A DNA stretch of 64,000 bases. It comes from an uncultured Eudoraea sp. GTDB taxonomy: Bacteria > Bacteroidota > Bacteroidia > Flavobacteriales > Flavobacteriaceae. The position numbers and the translations under genes are program-made. The DNA lies in assembly GCF_947490415.1 (NCBI RefSeq), contig NZ_CANLGX010000001.1, positions 682,001 to 746,000 on the forward strand. Direction: 5' to 3'. The notes beneath the pieces are model-generated. The model saw only the letters and a program-made list of their open reading frames with translations. It was not told the DNA's origin and did not search any database. How positions within the stretch are numbered: the first letter of the stretch is position 1; every line of letters begins with the position of its first letter. Below, piece by piece: positions 34,966 to 44,914 of this stretch.

Positions 34966-36487
34966 TTTTCTTTTTCTTTATTTCAATTTCTCCAAAATCA
35001 ACGTCAAGTAGATTTTCCTGATCTAACGAAAAGCCCAATATCTCTCTTTTCGAATTAAAATTAAAGGTTATATAACCATCAGGAACTCTAATATCATACC
35101 AATCAATTTTAAAAGTGTCAAATTGCCAATGGATCAGTCGTCCCTTGAACAATGGTGTATGAGAGAACGAAAGCTCTAGTTCATCATTATTGGTAAGCGC
35201 TAAATTGATATCCCCATACATCTCGTCATTATAATCACCTGCATAACTAATAAGAGGTAAGGATGGATTAGATTCTTTTGGTCTGATTTCATTGGTAGCT
35301 GATTCTTTTAAATCCGCTATTTTTCGTTTACGATAGTCCTTTCCTCGTTCATACATGTCAAAGGTCTTATCATTGAAAATAAGTTCAAGGATTTTTGCTT
35401 TTATCAAAAAAGATGCAGGTTCTTCCGAATCATTACATAGAATAACCACACCAATGTTCATGTCCTTTATCATGAACAGCTGTGCAGACATTCCATCGAT
35501 TCCGCCACTATGTTCTATGATCTTATGGCCATTCCAGGGAGTGAGCCACCATCCAAAACCATAGGAGGAAAACTCGTTGCCAAATGGAGGACCAATTATT
35601 TGGAATAATGTCTGAGGTTTAAAGAGCTCATCGACCACGTTCTTGCTTACAATGGTATCATTCTTAAAGGCTCCATCTTTCAGCAAAAGTCTCATATAAC
35701 TGTTCATATCCTTTGCTGATGAATATATGAAACCTCCAGGCCCCAGGTTATCTCCATTTTCCTGTTCTATGGTAACTTTCTTATATTCTGCATTCCAAAT
35801 ATGAGGCTGGGCCAAATTGATATTGGCTTCTCTATCTTTGGACAACGAAGTACTGTTGTTCATTTCTAGTTTGTCAAATACTCTTGATTTTAGAAAATCA
35901 TCCCAGGTCATTCCTGAAACCTCTTTTACTATTTCGGAAGCTACAACAAACATTATATTTTGATAGGCAGGTTTCTCTCGGAAGCCAGAAACGGGCTCAA
36001 GATATTTAAGTCGCTTAATGATTTCAACTCTGGAATAGTCTGAGTGATACCAAAGTGTTCCGGCACTAACTTCTTTCAGTCCGCTTCTGTGTGTGAGCAG
36101 ATCTCTAATGGTAAAGTTTTCTGTTACATATGGATCGTACAATTCGAAGTAGGGCAAGTAGTCCTTAACTCTGTCGTCCCAATTTAATTTTTTTTCATCC
36201 ACTAGCACTCCGAGTGTTAATGCTGTAAATGATTTGGAAATTGACCCAATTCCAAAAGCAGTTTGGTCGTTGACCTTTAGATCTTTTCCGATTTCTCTTA
36301 ATCCAAAACCTTTTGAATAGATAACAGTGTCATTTTGTACAATACCGACTGAAAGCCCTACTACCTCAAAATCCTTAATAACTTGATCAAGGTATATATC
36401 GAGCGAATCCAGTGGTATTTTTTGAGCATTTGAATAATTCAAAGAAATAAACCAACTTATTAATAAGAACAAGGTTTTATTTTTCAT
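34961..36487 (-). CDS. Exported serine hydrolase, class C beta-lactamase-like
   Basis: 508 residues from ATG 36487 (MKNKTLFLLISWFISLNYS, cut near NAQ); ATG 36496 is an alternative. Motifs of the serine beta-lactamase/PBP4-like family: SISK (SxxK, residues about 88-91), YQN (YxN equivalent, PAYQNIMFVVAS) and HSGGIDG (third motif). DLLTHRSGL is also typical. A C-terminal lipocalin-like domain (about 400-508) is common in Bacteroidota members. Usual substrates are peptides or esters rather than beta-lactams. A single-gene unit. Confidence 0.9.
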   Translation of the reverse strand: MKNKTLFLLISWFISLNYSNAQKIPLDSLDIYLDQVIKDFEVVGLSVGIVQNDTVIYSKGFGLREIGKDLKVNDQTAFGIGSISKSFTALTLGVLVDEKKLNWDDRVKDYLPYFELYDPYVTENFTIRDLLTHRSGLKEVSAGTLWYHSDYSRVEIIKRLKYLEPVSGFREKPAYQNIMFVVASEIVKEVSGMTWDDFLKSRVFDKLEMNNSTSLSKDREANINLAQPHIWNAEYKKVTIEQENGDNLGPGGFIYSSAKDMNSYMRLLLKDGAFKNDTIVSKNVVDELFKPQTLFQIIGPPFGNEFSSYGFGWWLTPWNGHKIIEHSGGIDGMSAQLFMIKDMNIGVVILCNDSEEPASFLIKAKILELIFNDKTFDMYERGKDYRKRKIADLKESATNEIRPKESNPSLPLISYAGDYNDEMYGDINLALTNNDELELSFSHTPLFKGRLIHWQFDTFKIDWYDIRVPDGYITFNFNSKREILGFSLDQENLLDVDFGEIEIKKKKS

Positions 36488-36501
36488 AATATTCATTTTA
36501 A

Positions 36502-36628
36502 TTAAGTAAAACTCGTTATATGTATACTAATATCCCTATAATTTCCCGGATATGGATCCCTTTTACGGATTTATCCCATTATCATAATTCTGTTTACCAG
36601 ATTTTGTAAGACTCGTTATATAAAACAA
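36502..36628 (-). repeat. Array-start block, copy B
   Basis: Near copy of 20110-20244. On the minus strand it ends in GAGTTTTACTTAATT, the box that opens the serine hydrolase unit. Its other end reads into a recombinase fragment (36629-36745). A segment reads IREIIGIL in place of ITREYYGKIL, so the block looks like a decayed end of the same recombinase gene. Confidence 0.6.
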
Positions 36629-36745
36629 GTAATCTCCATAGAAACTCCATTGTAAAGCAGTACCGTAGACACAAAGGTTTTTCTTGGCCCATGATGGCCG
36701 ATAGATTTGTTGGTGCCTGCAATTCCTGCTATTTTCTTTAAACGG
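36629..36745 (-). pseudogene. Decayed C-terminal piece of a tyrosine recombinase (copy 2)
   Basis: Minus strand: EIAGIAGTNKSIGHHGPRK, then TFVSTVLLYNGVSMEIT and a stop. HxxR survives as HGPR. The LGH box and catalytic Tyr would follow but are replaced by TATAACGAGTCTTAC and the degraded block B. Same direction as the gene units that follow it. Confidence 0.7.
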
Positions 36746-36772
36746 CTTAAATAACATTATCTTTAACTTCAA

Positions 36773-37522
36773 ATGGGAACCTCAAACAATTTTCTTAAAA
36801 GATCAGGATTTTTGGCCCTCCTGATGATTTTTGGTTTAAGTTGCTCCGGGGAAGAGAACGTGCCGGTTTCCGTGGAAGCTGATGAACCCCGTACGTCCAA
36901 AATTGAAGAAATTCTATTTATCGGTAACAGTCTCACCTATTACAATTTGGGAATTTCATATCACTTAAATCTCTACAGTGCTAATGATTCATTACCCTTT
37001 AAACCTTTGATCCAGGAACTTGCGTTTAGTGGTTATAGTCTGGCTGTGCATTTGGTTAATGAACAAACCCTGTCTAAAGTAAATGAACGCTCCTGGGATG
37101 TTATTATACTACAAGAAAATACAGAGGTTGCGGTAAATGATGGTATGGCCACTTTAGAATCTATAAAAGCATTTAAAGAGTTGGTGGGCAATAAAGGAAC
37201 AAGCATCTATTTATTAATGCCCTGGCCCTATAAGGATCAGCCGGAAATGGCTATTCCCATAAAAAAGACCTTTGAAGACGGAGCTCAGGCCATTGGAGCG
37301 ACCATTATTCCTGTAGGAGAAGTTTGGAAGGCAATAAATCAGGAAGGAAACCCCAACATTGATTTATATGATGCGGATGGCTTGCACCCATCTTTACAGG
37401 GTACTTTTTTGGCGGCGTCCATGTGCTACTCGTCCATCTATAATCGAAATCCTTCTGAAAACCCGTATACGGCCGACCTGGAAAAAGACATCGCACTTTA
37501 TCTTAAACAAAAAGCGGATTAA
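36773..37522 (+). CDS. Lipoprotein SGNH/GDSL-type hydrolase
   Basis: 249 residues. LALLMIFGLSCSG is a lipoprotein signal (Cys25). The SGNH fold is shown by LFIGNSLTYYN (block I, catalytic Ser in GNS), LVNEQTL, IILQENTE (Asn block) and DADGLHPSLQGTFLAA (Asp and His, DGxHP). Length fits the family. Surface-exposed esterase or deacetylase is likely; exact substrate unknown. It diverges from recombinase fragment 2 with about 30 bases between them. Confidence 0.82.
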   Translation: MGTSNNFLKRSGFLALLMIFGLSCSGEENVPVSVEADEPRTSKIEEILFIGNSLTYYNLGISYHLNLYSANDSLPFKPLIQELAFSGYSLAVHLVNEQTLSKVNERSWDVIILQENTEVAVNDGMATLESIKAFKELVGNKGTSIYLLMPWPYKDQPEMAIPIKKTFEDGAQAIGATIIPVGEVWKAINQEGNPNIDLYDADGLHPSLQGTFLAASMCYSSIYNRNPSENPYTADLEKDIALYLKQKAD

Positions 37523-37560
37523 TTTAATCCTTTTAATCTGATAATAGAGCAATCTGCATA

Positions 37561-37745
37561 AATCAGGAACCCTCTTTTTGTAGTATAAAATTTTCCATAG
37601 TACTCCCGGGTAAACTTTAAACCGGAGTGTCCAAACAATTCACTTACTATCTCCATTGGAAGGTCTTTGTAAAGCAGTACCGTAGACACAAAGGTTTTTC
37701 TTGCCCTATGATGGCTGATTTATTTGTTGATGCCTGCCATCAGAG
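37561..37745 (-). pseudogene. Decayed C-terminal piece of a tyrosine recombinase (copy 3)
   Basis: Minus strand: AGINK, an in-frame TAA, then ISHHRARKTFVSTVLLYKDL, PMEIVSELFGHSGLKFTREY and YGKF. HxxR (HRAR), the H of FGH and the catalytic Tyr are all present, but the piece lacks the N-terminal half of the enzyme and its first Arg. Dead. Confidence 0.75.
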
Positions 37746-37856
37746 AACTGCTGCAATATTCTCATGTATCCTAAAAACGAACGAAAGATTAAATTAACTC
37801 TGACGGGGTTTTTCTTTTTAGGTATGAAAACGGGTTCGCTCTTATATTTAAATATT

Positions 37857-39536
37857 CTATGCAATTCCCCAGGTAGAGAATACCCACCATAAAACTAACA
37901 CGCAAACCGCCAGGAGCACCGTAATTTTAACGTCCATATTAGACCAAACAAATTCTTTTTTGGAATTTAACTGAAAGGTAACTTCTTTTAAAGTTTCCGG
38001 ATCCTGGGGCTTCCCTAACTTACTGATAAGTATTAACAGGATAGAACACACCACAAACAAGAGTATGGCATAATGTAAAAAATTAATCTCCATAAAAGAG
38101 GTTAAAAGACTTCCTTTGGACAACGAAATAATCCCGGCTCCCATAAGATACTCTGAAACTAATCGCAACATTCCTAATCCAAACCCAGCCCAAAGTGTAA
38201 TGATAGCGGCCCGTGCATTAATCCATTTATAAAACAAGCCAAACAAAAAAACAGCAGCTATAGGAGGGGCTATATACGCTTGAATACTTTGTAAATAAAG
38301 GAATATTCCTCCTCCCATCAGGGCTTTCATAAATGGTATCCAACCCAAGCTTAGGGCGACTAATACTACGGTGGCAATTCGCCCAAAACGCACCAGCTTT
38401 TTTTCGCTCACTCCAGGATTGTATTTCTGATAAAAATCGATTGTTAAAAGGGTTGAACTCGAATTAAAAGCGGAGGAGAGAGAACTCATTAAAGCAGCTA
38501 ATAAACCCGCAATGGCTAATCCTTTTAATCCGGTAGGTAAGAATTCTTTGATTAAAGCAGGAAGTGCGCTATCTGCATTTTCCAGGGAAAAATGAATGAG
38601 CCCCTTTTGCATAAGTGCATAGGCAATTACTCCGGGGATGAAAAATAAAAATACCGGCAATAATTTTAAATAACCTGCAAAGAGAGCGCCTTTTCTGGCA
38701 TTGCTTTCATCTTTTGCCGAAAGGGCTCTTTGAACAATATACTGATCTGTACACCAATACCAAATTCCTAGAATTGGTGCTCCAAACAACATTCCCGTCC
38801 AGGGATATTCTGTGTCGTTACTTGGTCTCCACAAATTAAAAAAATGATCCGTAGAGGGATTCCCGGCTGTTAAACTAGCCTCGTCTATTATTAATATCAT
38901 TTCGTCCCAGCCTCCCAATTGATGAAGGCCGAAAATTACTACGGCAGCAGTTCCAAAAATGAGCGTTATTGCCTGAACCATATCGGTATAAATAACAGCC
39001 TTTAACCCTCCAAGTACCGTATAAAATCCAGTAGAAAGCACCGTTATGATAGCCCCGGTCCAAAACGGAATCCCCAGAACTTCGAACACTAAAGCTCCTG
39101 CGAAGATAATCAGGGATATTTTAGTAATTATATAGGCTAAAACTGAAATAACAGACAGATAAGTTCTACAGGCAGAAGAATAACGTTTCTCCAAAAATTC
39201 TGGCATCGTATATACAGAAGACCTTAAATAAAATGGGACGAATACCCATCCAAATAAAATTAATACCAAAGATGCCAGGAGTTCGAAATTTGCCATAGGC
39301 ATATCTCCCCTGGCTCCTGCGCCAGAAACTCCCAATATAATTTCAGAACCAATATTCGAAGCAAAAAGCGAAGCTCCAATAACAAACCATCCCTGGTTTT
39401 TTCCCGCTAAGAAATAATCGACAGAGGAAAATTCCAGATTCTTTTCGCCTTTCGAAGCCCATCGGGCAATCCAAAGTATTAAGGCGAAATAGAAAAATAA
39501 AATGGAATAATCTAAAAATTGGAAATTGGATAACAT
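37857..39536 (-). CDS. Sodium/solute symporter (SSS, SGLT-like)
   Basis: 559 residues from ATG 39536 (MLSNFQFLDYSILFFYFALI). The frame is open 70 codons further but that part is not membrane-like. Diagnostic SSS blocks: FLAGKNQGWFVIGASLFASN, GSEIILGVSGAGA, LGGLKAVIYTDMVQAITL and GLLAALMSSLSSAFNSSSTL (Na2 site serines). Thirteen to fourteen helices expected. The GSEIILGVSGAGARG segment places it nearer the Na+/sugar (SGLT) branch. Imports a solute, probably a sugar, with Na+. Confidence 0.9.
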   Translation of the reverse strand: MLSNFQFLDYSILFFYFALILWIARWASKGEKNLEFSSVDYFLAGKNQGWFVIGASLFASNIGSEIILGVSGAGARGDMPMANFELLASLVLILFGWVFVPFYLRSSVYTMPEFLEKRYSSACRTYLSVISVLAYIITKISLIIFAGALVFEVLGIPFWTGAIITVLSTGFYTVLGGLKAVIYTDMVQAITLIFGTAAVVIFGLHQLGGWDEMILIIDEASLTAGNPSTDHFFNLWRPSNDTEYPWTGMLFGAPILGIWYWCTDQYIVQRALSAKDESNARKGALFAGYLKLLPVFLFFIPGVIAYALMQKGLIHFSLENADSALPALIKEFLPTGLKGLAIAGLLAALMSSLSSAFNSSSTLLTIDFYQKYNPGVSEKKLVRFGRIATVVLVALSLGWIPFMKALMGGGIFLYLQSIQAYIAPPIAAVFLFGLFYKWINARAAIITLWAGFGLGMLRLVSEYLMGAGIISLSKGSLLTSFMEINFLHYAILLFVVCSILLILISKLGKPQDPETLKEVTFQLNSKKEFVWSNMDVKITVLLAVCVLVLWWVFSTWGIA

Positions 39537-39867
39537 AATTTGATTTTTAAATGGATTTAAAAAACCTAATGATATATATTTTAACTCAGATAGGGAACTA
39601 AAAATGTCACTTTTTAAGACCCGGAGTTCTTCTCCCATTTCTTTAAGTTTTGACGTGGCGTATTCTCTTGTTTCCGATTTCCCCGATTTCCGGGAAAAGC
39701 ATAACCCGCAGGAGCGTTTCTGTTTTTCTATGAATCGATTCGCCATTGCACTATTTCCTCATTATTTTTCCTCCGCGGGCGTCATTGAAATGTATATTGC
39801 CCTCTTCAATATGGGGGTCAGTTTTACTTTAACATTTTTCTTAGTACCAGGTGTGTTTGATAATTCC
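39537..39867. other. Intergenic region between divergent symporter and DUF6090 genes
   Basis: No gene supported, although the minus frame stays open to 39746 (start MANRFIEKQKRSCG). It should hold both promoters. Confidence 0.3.
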
Positions 39868-39891
39868 TTACCTTAGGAAGACCAACCAACC
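39868..39891 (+). promoter_or_regulatory. Conserved leader of DUF6090 gene
   Basis: TTACCTTAGGAAGACCAACC then AACC, 7 bases before the start codon. Same block as at 5148, 46843 and 59890. Confidence 0.5.
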
Positions 39892-39898
39892 GCTTGCT

Positions 39899-40660
39899 AT
39901 GATTCCTTTCTTTAGAAAAATCCGCAAAAAACTTGCTGACAACAACAAGCCTCTAAAATACATGAGGTATGCTATTGGGGAGATTGTGCTTGTGGTGATC
40001 GGGATATTGATTGCGCTGCAAGTGAATAATTGGAATGAAAATCGAATTAATTCACAGAGAGAGAAAGTGATTCTAAATAGTTTAAAGTCTGAATTAGTCA
40101 TTAATCTTCAGGAATTAAAAACAGATTTTGAAAGAACTTACATTTATCATCAGGCTACACTAAAAGTTTATGATATTATAATTAAGCAACCGAATGAAAT
40201 AGATTCTTTTTATAAAGATTTTTTTAATTGCGTACAATTCACATATTTCTTTCCTAAGACTTCCACTTATGAAACCTTAAAGTCAGGTAATCTAGAACTA
40301 ATTAGTTCTGATGGTCTAAAGGAAATTATTACCGATGTTTATGAAACTGGTTTTAAGCGAATAATGAACAAAGTAGATACCAGAAGAAATGCAGGTCGAC
40401 TTCTATTTCCTTATTATCAAAGGAATTTTAAAACAAAATTTATTGAAGGTGCAGATCATCCAAATAATTTAGAATCTAAACCCAAGGTTGGTGTACCGAA
40501 TAATTATTCGCGCTTGTTAAATGATCCTGAATTTGAAACTCTGGTAGTAGAGGCAATTATTGGCAGAGCGAATATTCTAAGAGATTATGAAAGAACAATC
40601 GATAATGTAGAAATATGTCTTGACAAGATAAATAAATATTTGGAAACTGAAAAAGAATAA
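39899..40660 (+). CDS. DUF6090 family membrane protein (copy 2)
   Basis: 253 residues from ATG 39899, chosen because family members begin MIxFFRKIRKKL here and the conserved leader lies just upstream. Signature KYMRYAIGEIVLVVIGILIA, helix to VNNWNE, then the helical domain with FPKTSTYETLKSGNLELISS, close to copy 1. Ends just before the attC-like site 40694, whose R'' region AACGAAAGGCTAAC is also found after the copies at 45760 and 61508. Function unknown. Confidence 0.85.
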   Translation: MIPFFRKIRKKLADNNKPLKYMRYAIGEIVLVVIGILIALQVNNWNENRINSQREKVILNSLKSELVINLQELKTDFERTYIYHQATLKVYDIIIKQPNEIDSFYKDFFNCVQFTYFFPKTSTYETLKSGNLELISSDGLKEIITDVYETGFKRIMNKVDTRRNAGRLLFPYYQRNFKTKFIEGADHPNNLESKPKVGVPNNYSRLLNDPEFETLVVEAIIGRANILRDYERTIDNVEICLDKINKYLETEKE

Positions 40661-40693
40661 AATATTACCCTTTATTACCAAAAATAAACGAAA

Positions 40694-40874
40694 GGCTAAC
40701 GATGCTTATAAGTAATTCCTTATTCTTGCCTACCTTGAAAATTTCTGCGGTCCCCATAAATATAGGGATCAGCTTGGTATGTATCTGCCAAATGACAGGC
40801 AGGCTTGTAAAGTTATGTGCTATCCCGATAGCTATCGGGACACGCAACTACTCATAGCAGAGAGCGTTATGGTG
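40694..40874 (+). other. attC-like site (long type)
   Basis: GGCTAAC (R''), GATGCTTATAAGTAATTCC, a GC-rich middle with TGCCAAATGACAGGCA and TCCCGATAGCTATCGGGA, CGCAACTACTCATAGC, AGAGA and GCGTTATGGTG (R'). Arms TGCTTATAAGT and ACTCATAGCA pair. The R' opens the M1 peptidase unit. Confidence 0.75.
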
Positions 40875-40906
40875 CATTCAATTAACATCCTATTAAACTA
40901 AAAAAC

Positions 40907-42541
40907 ATGAGTGTATTTATTAGTACAATTTTATTCGTTATGATGGGAATTGTATGTAATGCACAAAATTTTACAAGGCAAGATTCCTTAAGAGGTTCCA
41001 TCACACCAGAAAGATCGTGGTGGGATTTATCCTATTATTATCTGGATATAGCAGTTGATATTGAAAAACAAACTATTCAGGGTTCAAATACTATTAGATA
41101 CAGAGTGTTACAGCCAAATCAACGTATTCAGATTGATCTTCAGCCACCAATGGGCATTAACAAAGTTTATGAAGATGGAAAAGAACTAAAATATACAAGA
41201 GATGGTAACGCTTACTTTATTGAATTAAAAAAAGAACAAATCCCCGAAGACTATAACGAAATCATAATCTGGTATAGTGGAAAACCCAAAATTGCACCAC
41301 GTCCACCTTGGGATTCAGGCATGGTTTGGGAAAAAGATAGCCTTGGTAAACTTTTTGCTTCAAGCATAAGTTGGGGAGCTGGTTCAAGTCAATGGTGGCC
41401 TTGTAAAGATCATATGTATGATGAGGTTGATAGTCTTAAATTTAGCATTAACGTTCAAGAGGATTTAGTAGCAGTTGCCAATGGGAGATTGATCAATATT
41501 GAAACCAAGAAAAATAAAACGCATACCTACCACTGGGTTGTTGTAAATCCAATTAATAATTACGGACTAAACTTTAACATAGGCAATTATGCGCACTTTT
41601 CCGAAGTGTACCATGGCGAATTAGGTACTTTAGATTGTGATTATTATGTCTTGGAACAAAACCTAACCAAGGCAAAAGAACACTTTAAACAAGTGCCAAT
41701 GATGCTAGAAGCTTTTGAATATTGGTTTGGTCCCTATCCATTTTATGAAGACAGTTATAAACTTGTAGAGACTCCTTATCTGGGTATGGAACATCAAAGT
41801 GCTACAGCATACGGAAATGGTTATCAAAATGGCTATTTAGGGAAAGATGGTTCTCAATCAGGGTGGGGAAATAAATTTGATCATCTCATTATTCATGAAT
41901 CTGGTCATGAATGGTTCGCATGCAATATTACATTTAAGGATGTTGCCGATATCTGGATTCATGAGTCTTTTACGACATATTCAGAAGGACTTTATGTTGA
42001 ATATCACTACGGAAAAGAGGCCGGGAATGACTATCAAATTGGGATCAGGAAAGGTATAAATAATGACAAACCAATGATTGGTTATTATGATGTTAACGAT
42101 TTGGCTTATTCAGGAGATAATTACCCAAAAGGTGCTGCAATTTTACACATGCTAAGGCAAATTGTAGATGATGATGAGAAATGGAGACAGATTCTAAGGG
42201 GACTAAACAAAGAGTTTTATCATCAAACAGTAACCACACGACAAGTGGAAGATTACATAACCGGGAAGTGTGGTCTAAATCTAAATCATTTTTGGAATCA
42301 ATACCTACGAACAAACCAAATACCACAGTTCGAATATTATTTCGTTAATGGGCGATTGTCATACCGTTGGGCAAATGCTATTGAAAAATTTGACATGCCA
42401 TTAAAAGTATTCATTAATGATAAAGAGCAATGGCTTTACCCTAAAACAAATTGGCAAGAAAAAGACGTTAATTCGGAGCAAATAAATCTGATTGTTGATC
42501 GCAATTTTTATGTACCTTCCTTTTATAGTAATTCAAAGTAA
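40907..42541 (+). CDS. M1 family metallo-aminopeptidase
   Basis: 544 residues with signal peptide (VFISTILFVMMGIVCNAQ). N-terminal beta domain (YYLDIAVDIEKQTIQGSNTI), catalytic domain with IIHESGHEWFACNITFKDVA (HExxH and the Trp) and WIHESFTTYSEGL (third ligand Glu). The GAMEN exopeptidase motif is seen as LGMEHQSA. This matches short periplasmic M1 peptidases of Bacteroidota. Removes N-terminal residues from peptides. Front box GTTATGGTG and back box CACTATAAC are complementary at 8 of 9 bases. Confidence 0.9.
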   Translation: MSVFISTILFVMMGIVCNAQNFTRQDSLRGSITPERSWWDLSYYYLDIAVDIEKQTIQGSNTIRYRVLQPNQRIQIDLQPPMGINKVYEDGKELKYTRDGNAYFIELKKEQIPEDYNEIIIWYSGKPKIAPRPPWDSGMVWEKDSLGKLFASSISWGAGSSQWWPCKDHMYDEVDSLKFSINVQEDLVAVANGRLINIETKKNKTHTYHWVVVNPINNYGLNFNIGNYAHFSEVYHGELGTLDCDYYVLEQNLTKAKEHFKQVPMMLEAFEYWFGPYPFYEDSYKLVETPYLGMEHQSATAYGNGYQNGYLGKDGSQSGWGNKFDHLIIHESGHEWFACNITFKDVADIWIHESFTTYSEGLYVEYHYGKEAGNDYQIGIRKGINNDKPMIGYYDVNDLAYSGDNYPKGAAILHMLRQIVDDDEKWRQILRGLNKEFYHQTVTTRQVEDYITGKCGLNLNHFWNQYLRTNQIPQFEYYFVNGRLSYRWANAIEKFDMPLKVFINDKEQWLYPKTNWQEKDVNSEQINLIVDRNFYVPSFYSNSK

Positions 42542-42569
42542 ATAATTAATGTCAATTATTAATAAACGA

Positions 42570-42708
42570 CACTATAACATAGTATATAAAGAATTGCTGG
42601 TTTTTGCTTAACTAATGTGAGTTGCTTTGTTTGCTTGTTTCTGTTTTTATTCAAAAAAAACCTCGCACAAAAACACGCAACTTTCCAAATACATAAACGT
42701 TGGTAGTC
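42570..42708 (+). other. attC-like site behind the M1 peptidase gene
   Basis: CACTATAAC (R''), ATAGTATATAAAGAATTGCTGG arm (first 20 bases paired loosely), a middle with CTCGCACAAAAAC, CCAAATACATAAA and CGTTGGTAGTC (R'). Reverse complement of R'' matches the box before the same gene. Confidence 0.65.
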
Positions 42709-42723
42709 ATTATTTAGCTATAC

Positions 42724-44892
42724 ATGGATATAAAAAAAAATAACACAATTGATCGCAGAGAATTTATTGAGATTAGCTCAAAAGGTGCCGCAGGCATTAG
42801 CCTGACTTCATTTGCTTTTACATCTGGTTGTGGAACTGACAAAACATCTAAAACGGTGCATGGTGCATGCTATCATGATTGCCCTGATCGATGCAGCTGG
42901 AATATCACAACAGTAGATAATACGGTTACCTCATTTAAAGCCAACGCGAATAATCCGTATACGGCCGGAAATTTATGCGATAAAATGATGGACTTCCCAA
43001 ATGATGTAACCTTCCACTCCGATCGAATTTTAACGCCCCTTAAAAGAAGTGGCGCCAAAGGAAGTGGTGAGTTTGTTAAAATAAGTTGGAAACAAGCCAT
43101 CACCGAGGTTGCGGCTAGACTTAAAGATATTATTGCCCAAAAGGGAGGTGAAGCTGTACTACCCTACAGTTTTGGTGGCAATCAGGGATTGGTACAAAGA
43201 GGGGCGATTGCCAACAGGTTCTTCGCGCATATCGGTGCCAGTCAATTAGAGAGAACGATATGTGGAGACGCAGCAGTAGCGGGTATTTTGGCTACAAATG
43301 GTCAAACAACAGGCGTGCTGCCTGAAGATATTATTCATAGCAGATATATCGTATTATGGGGTACCAATCCTGTTCTTTCAAATCAGCATTTATGGTCTCT
43401 TATTAAGCAGGCTAAAAGCAAAGGAGCAAAGATCATTACGGTAGATCCATTTCAGTCAAGAACTTCTGAGGAGTCTGATTGGCATATTCAGCCTCGTCCA
43501 GGAACAGACACGGCCCTTGCCCTTGGTTTGATGCATGTTATTTTAAATGAAAATATTCAAGATCAGGAATATATAGATAACTATACCTTAGGTATTGAAC
43601 ATTTGAAAGAGCATGTTCAGAAATACGACCCTACAACAGTAGCTCAAATCACTGGCTTAGGAAAAGAAACCATCATTGCCTTTGCCAAAGAATATGCTCA
43701 AAGCACTCCTTCATTAATTCGTGTGCTAATTGGCATGGAGCATCAGGTCAATGGAGCAAGTGCTTTTAGAGCAGTGGCGATGTTGCCCGCATTAACGGGC
43801 GCATGGCGCCATTTCGGAGGTGGATTGATGCATATGACCTATGAACTTTTTGGGAAAGCATTAAACTGGGAAAGCATAAACCTTCCTCCTGAGCTGGCTA
43901 ATCTAAAAACCCGTTCAATCAATATGATTGAATTAGGAAAGGCGTTGAACAGTAGTGAATTGAATCCGGGCATCAATGCGCTATTTGTTTATAACTCGAA
44001 TCCCGCAGTAACTACACCTAATCAAAATTTGGTTATCAAAGGCCTAAAAAGAGATGATCTGCTAACTATTGTATCAGAGCATTTCTTAACCGATACCACT
44101 CGATATGCTGATTATATTTTCCCGGCAACGAGTGTGCTAGAAAATTGGGATGTCCTCAGTTCGTGGGGTACGCCCTACCTTAATATCAATGAACCTGCGA
44201 TCCAACCTTTGGGAGACTCCAAGCCTAATTCAGAATTTTTCAGACTTTTGGCAAAAGAAATGGGGTTCAAAGAGGACTACTTTTATGAAACAGATATTGA
44301 TATTGTAAAAAAGACAGTTGATAGCCAACATGAATATATGGAAGGTATTTCTTTTGAATCGCTAAGAAAAATGGGAGGGCAAAAGTTAAATCTTCCAACG
44401 AAGTGGATGCCCCATAAAAAAGGAAATTTTAAAACCAGCTCGGGAAAGTGTCATTTTTTTGATCCGAATCTGGAACAAGCCCTTCCTGATTTTATTCCTT
44501 TCAAATACAGTGATGAAGAAATGAAGCAGTATCCGCTGTATTTGTTATCTATCAAGACCCCTAAAAATTTCTTGAATAGCAGTCATGCCAACGTGGAGCA
44601 TATCCTTAAGAAAGAGGGTAAGTTTTATTTGGAAATTAATCCAAAGGACGCTGACATACGTCATATTGCTGATGGTGATGAACTTAAAGTGTATAACCAG
44701 CGAGGTCGGGTGTTTATAACCGCACGAATTAGTAATAAAGTACAACAGGGAGTAGTTTGTATGCCACAAGGATTCTGGCCTTCATTATTAGACGGAGGAT
44801 CGTCAGCCAACGCATTAACCAGTCATTTGTTAACTGATATGGGTAGAGGAGGTGCTATTCAAGAAACAAAAGTAGAAGTTAAAAAAGTTTAA
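42724..44892 (+). CDS. Molybdopterin oxidoreductase (DMSO reductase family)
   Basis: 722 residues. A Tat-type start DRREFIEISSKGAAGISLTS ends at SGC, which may be a lipid site. The [4Fe-4S] motif is CYHDCPDRC with a fourth Cys in NLCDK. Cofactor domains follow: YSFGGNQGLVQRGAIANRFF, ICGDAAVAG, WGTNPVLSNQH, ITVDPFQSRTSEESD and the C-terminal barrel (LPLYLLSIKTPKNFLNSSHANV). Complete length for a catalytic subunit, but no electron-transfer or anchor subunit is adjacent. Substrate unknown. Front box GTTGGTAG comes from site 42570. Confidence 0.9.
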   Translation: MDIKKNNTIDRREFIEISSKGAAGISLTSFAFTSGCGTDKTSKTVHGACYHDCPDRCSWNITTVDNTVTSFKANANNPYTAGNLCDKMMDFPNDVTFHSDRILTPLKRSGAKGSGEFVKISWKQAITEVAARLKDIIAQKGGEAVLPYSFGGNQGLVQRGAIANRFFAHIGASQLERTICGDAAVAGILATNGQTTGVLPEDIIHSRYIVLWGTNPVLSNQHLWSLIKQAKSKGAKIITVDPFQSRTSEESDWHIQPRPGTDTALALGLMHVILNENIQDQEYIDNYTLGIEHLKEHVQKYDPTTVAQITGLGKETIIAFAKEYAQSTPSLIRVLIGMEHQVNGASAFRAVAMLPALTGAWRHFGGGLMHMTYELFGKALNWESINLPPELANLKTRSINMIELGKALNSSELNPGINALFVYNSNPAVTTPNQNLVIKGLKRDDLLTIVSEHFLTDTTRYADYIFPATSVLENWDVLSSWGTPYLNINEPAIQPLGDSKPNSEFFRLLAKEMGFKEDYFYETDIDIVKKTVDSQHEYMEGISFESLRKMGGQKLNLPTKWMPHKKGNFKTSSGKCHFFDPNLEQALPDFIPFKYSDEEMKQYPLYLLSIKTPKNFLNSSHANVEHILKKEGKFYLEINPKDADIRHIADGDELKVYNQRGRVFITARISNKVQQGVVCMPQGFWPSLLDGGSSANALTSHLLTDMGRGGAIQETKVEVKKV

Positions 44893-44914
44893 AATGAAAA
44901 GGATCCAATAACAA

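Noticed and set aside
39537-39746. N-terminal extension of the symporter starting MANRFIEKQKRSCG
   Set aside because: Family members start near MLSNFQFLDYSILFF; the extension is charged and not conserved in the family as far as I know.
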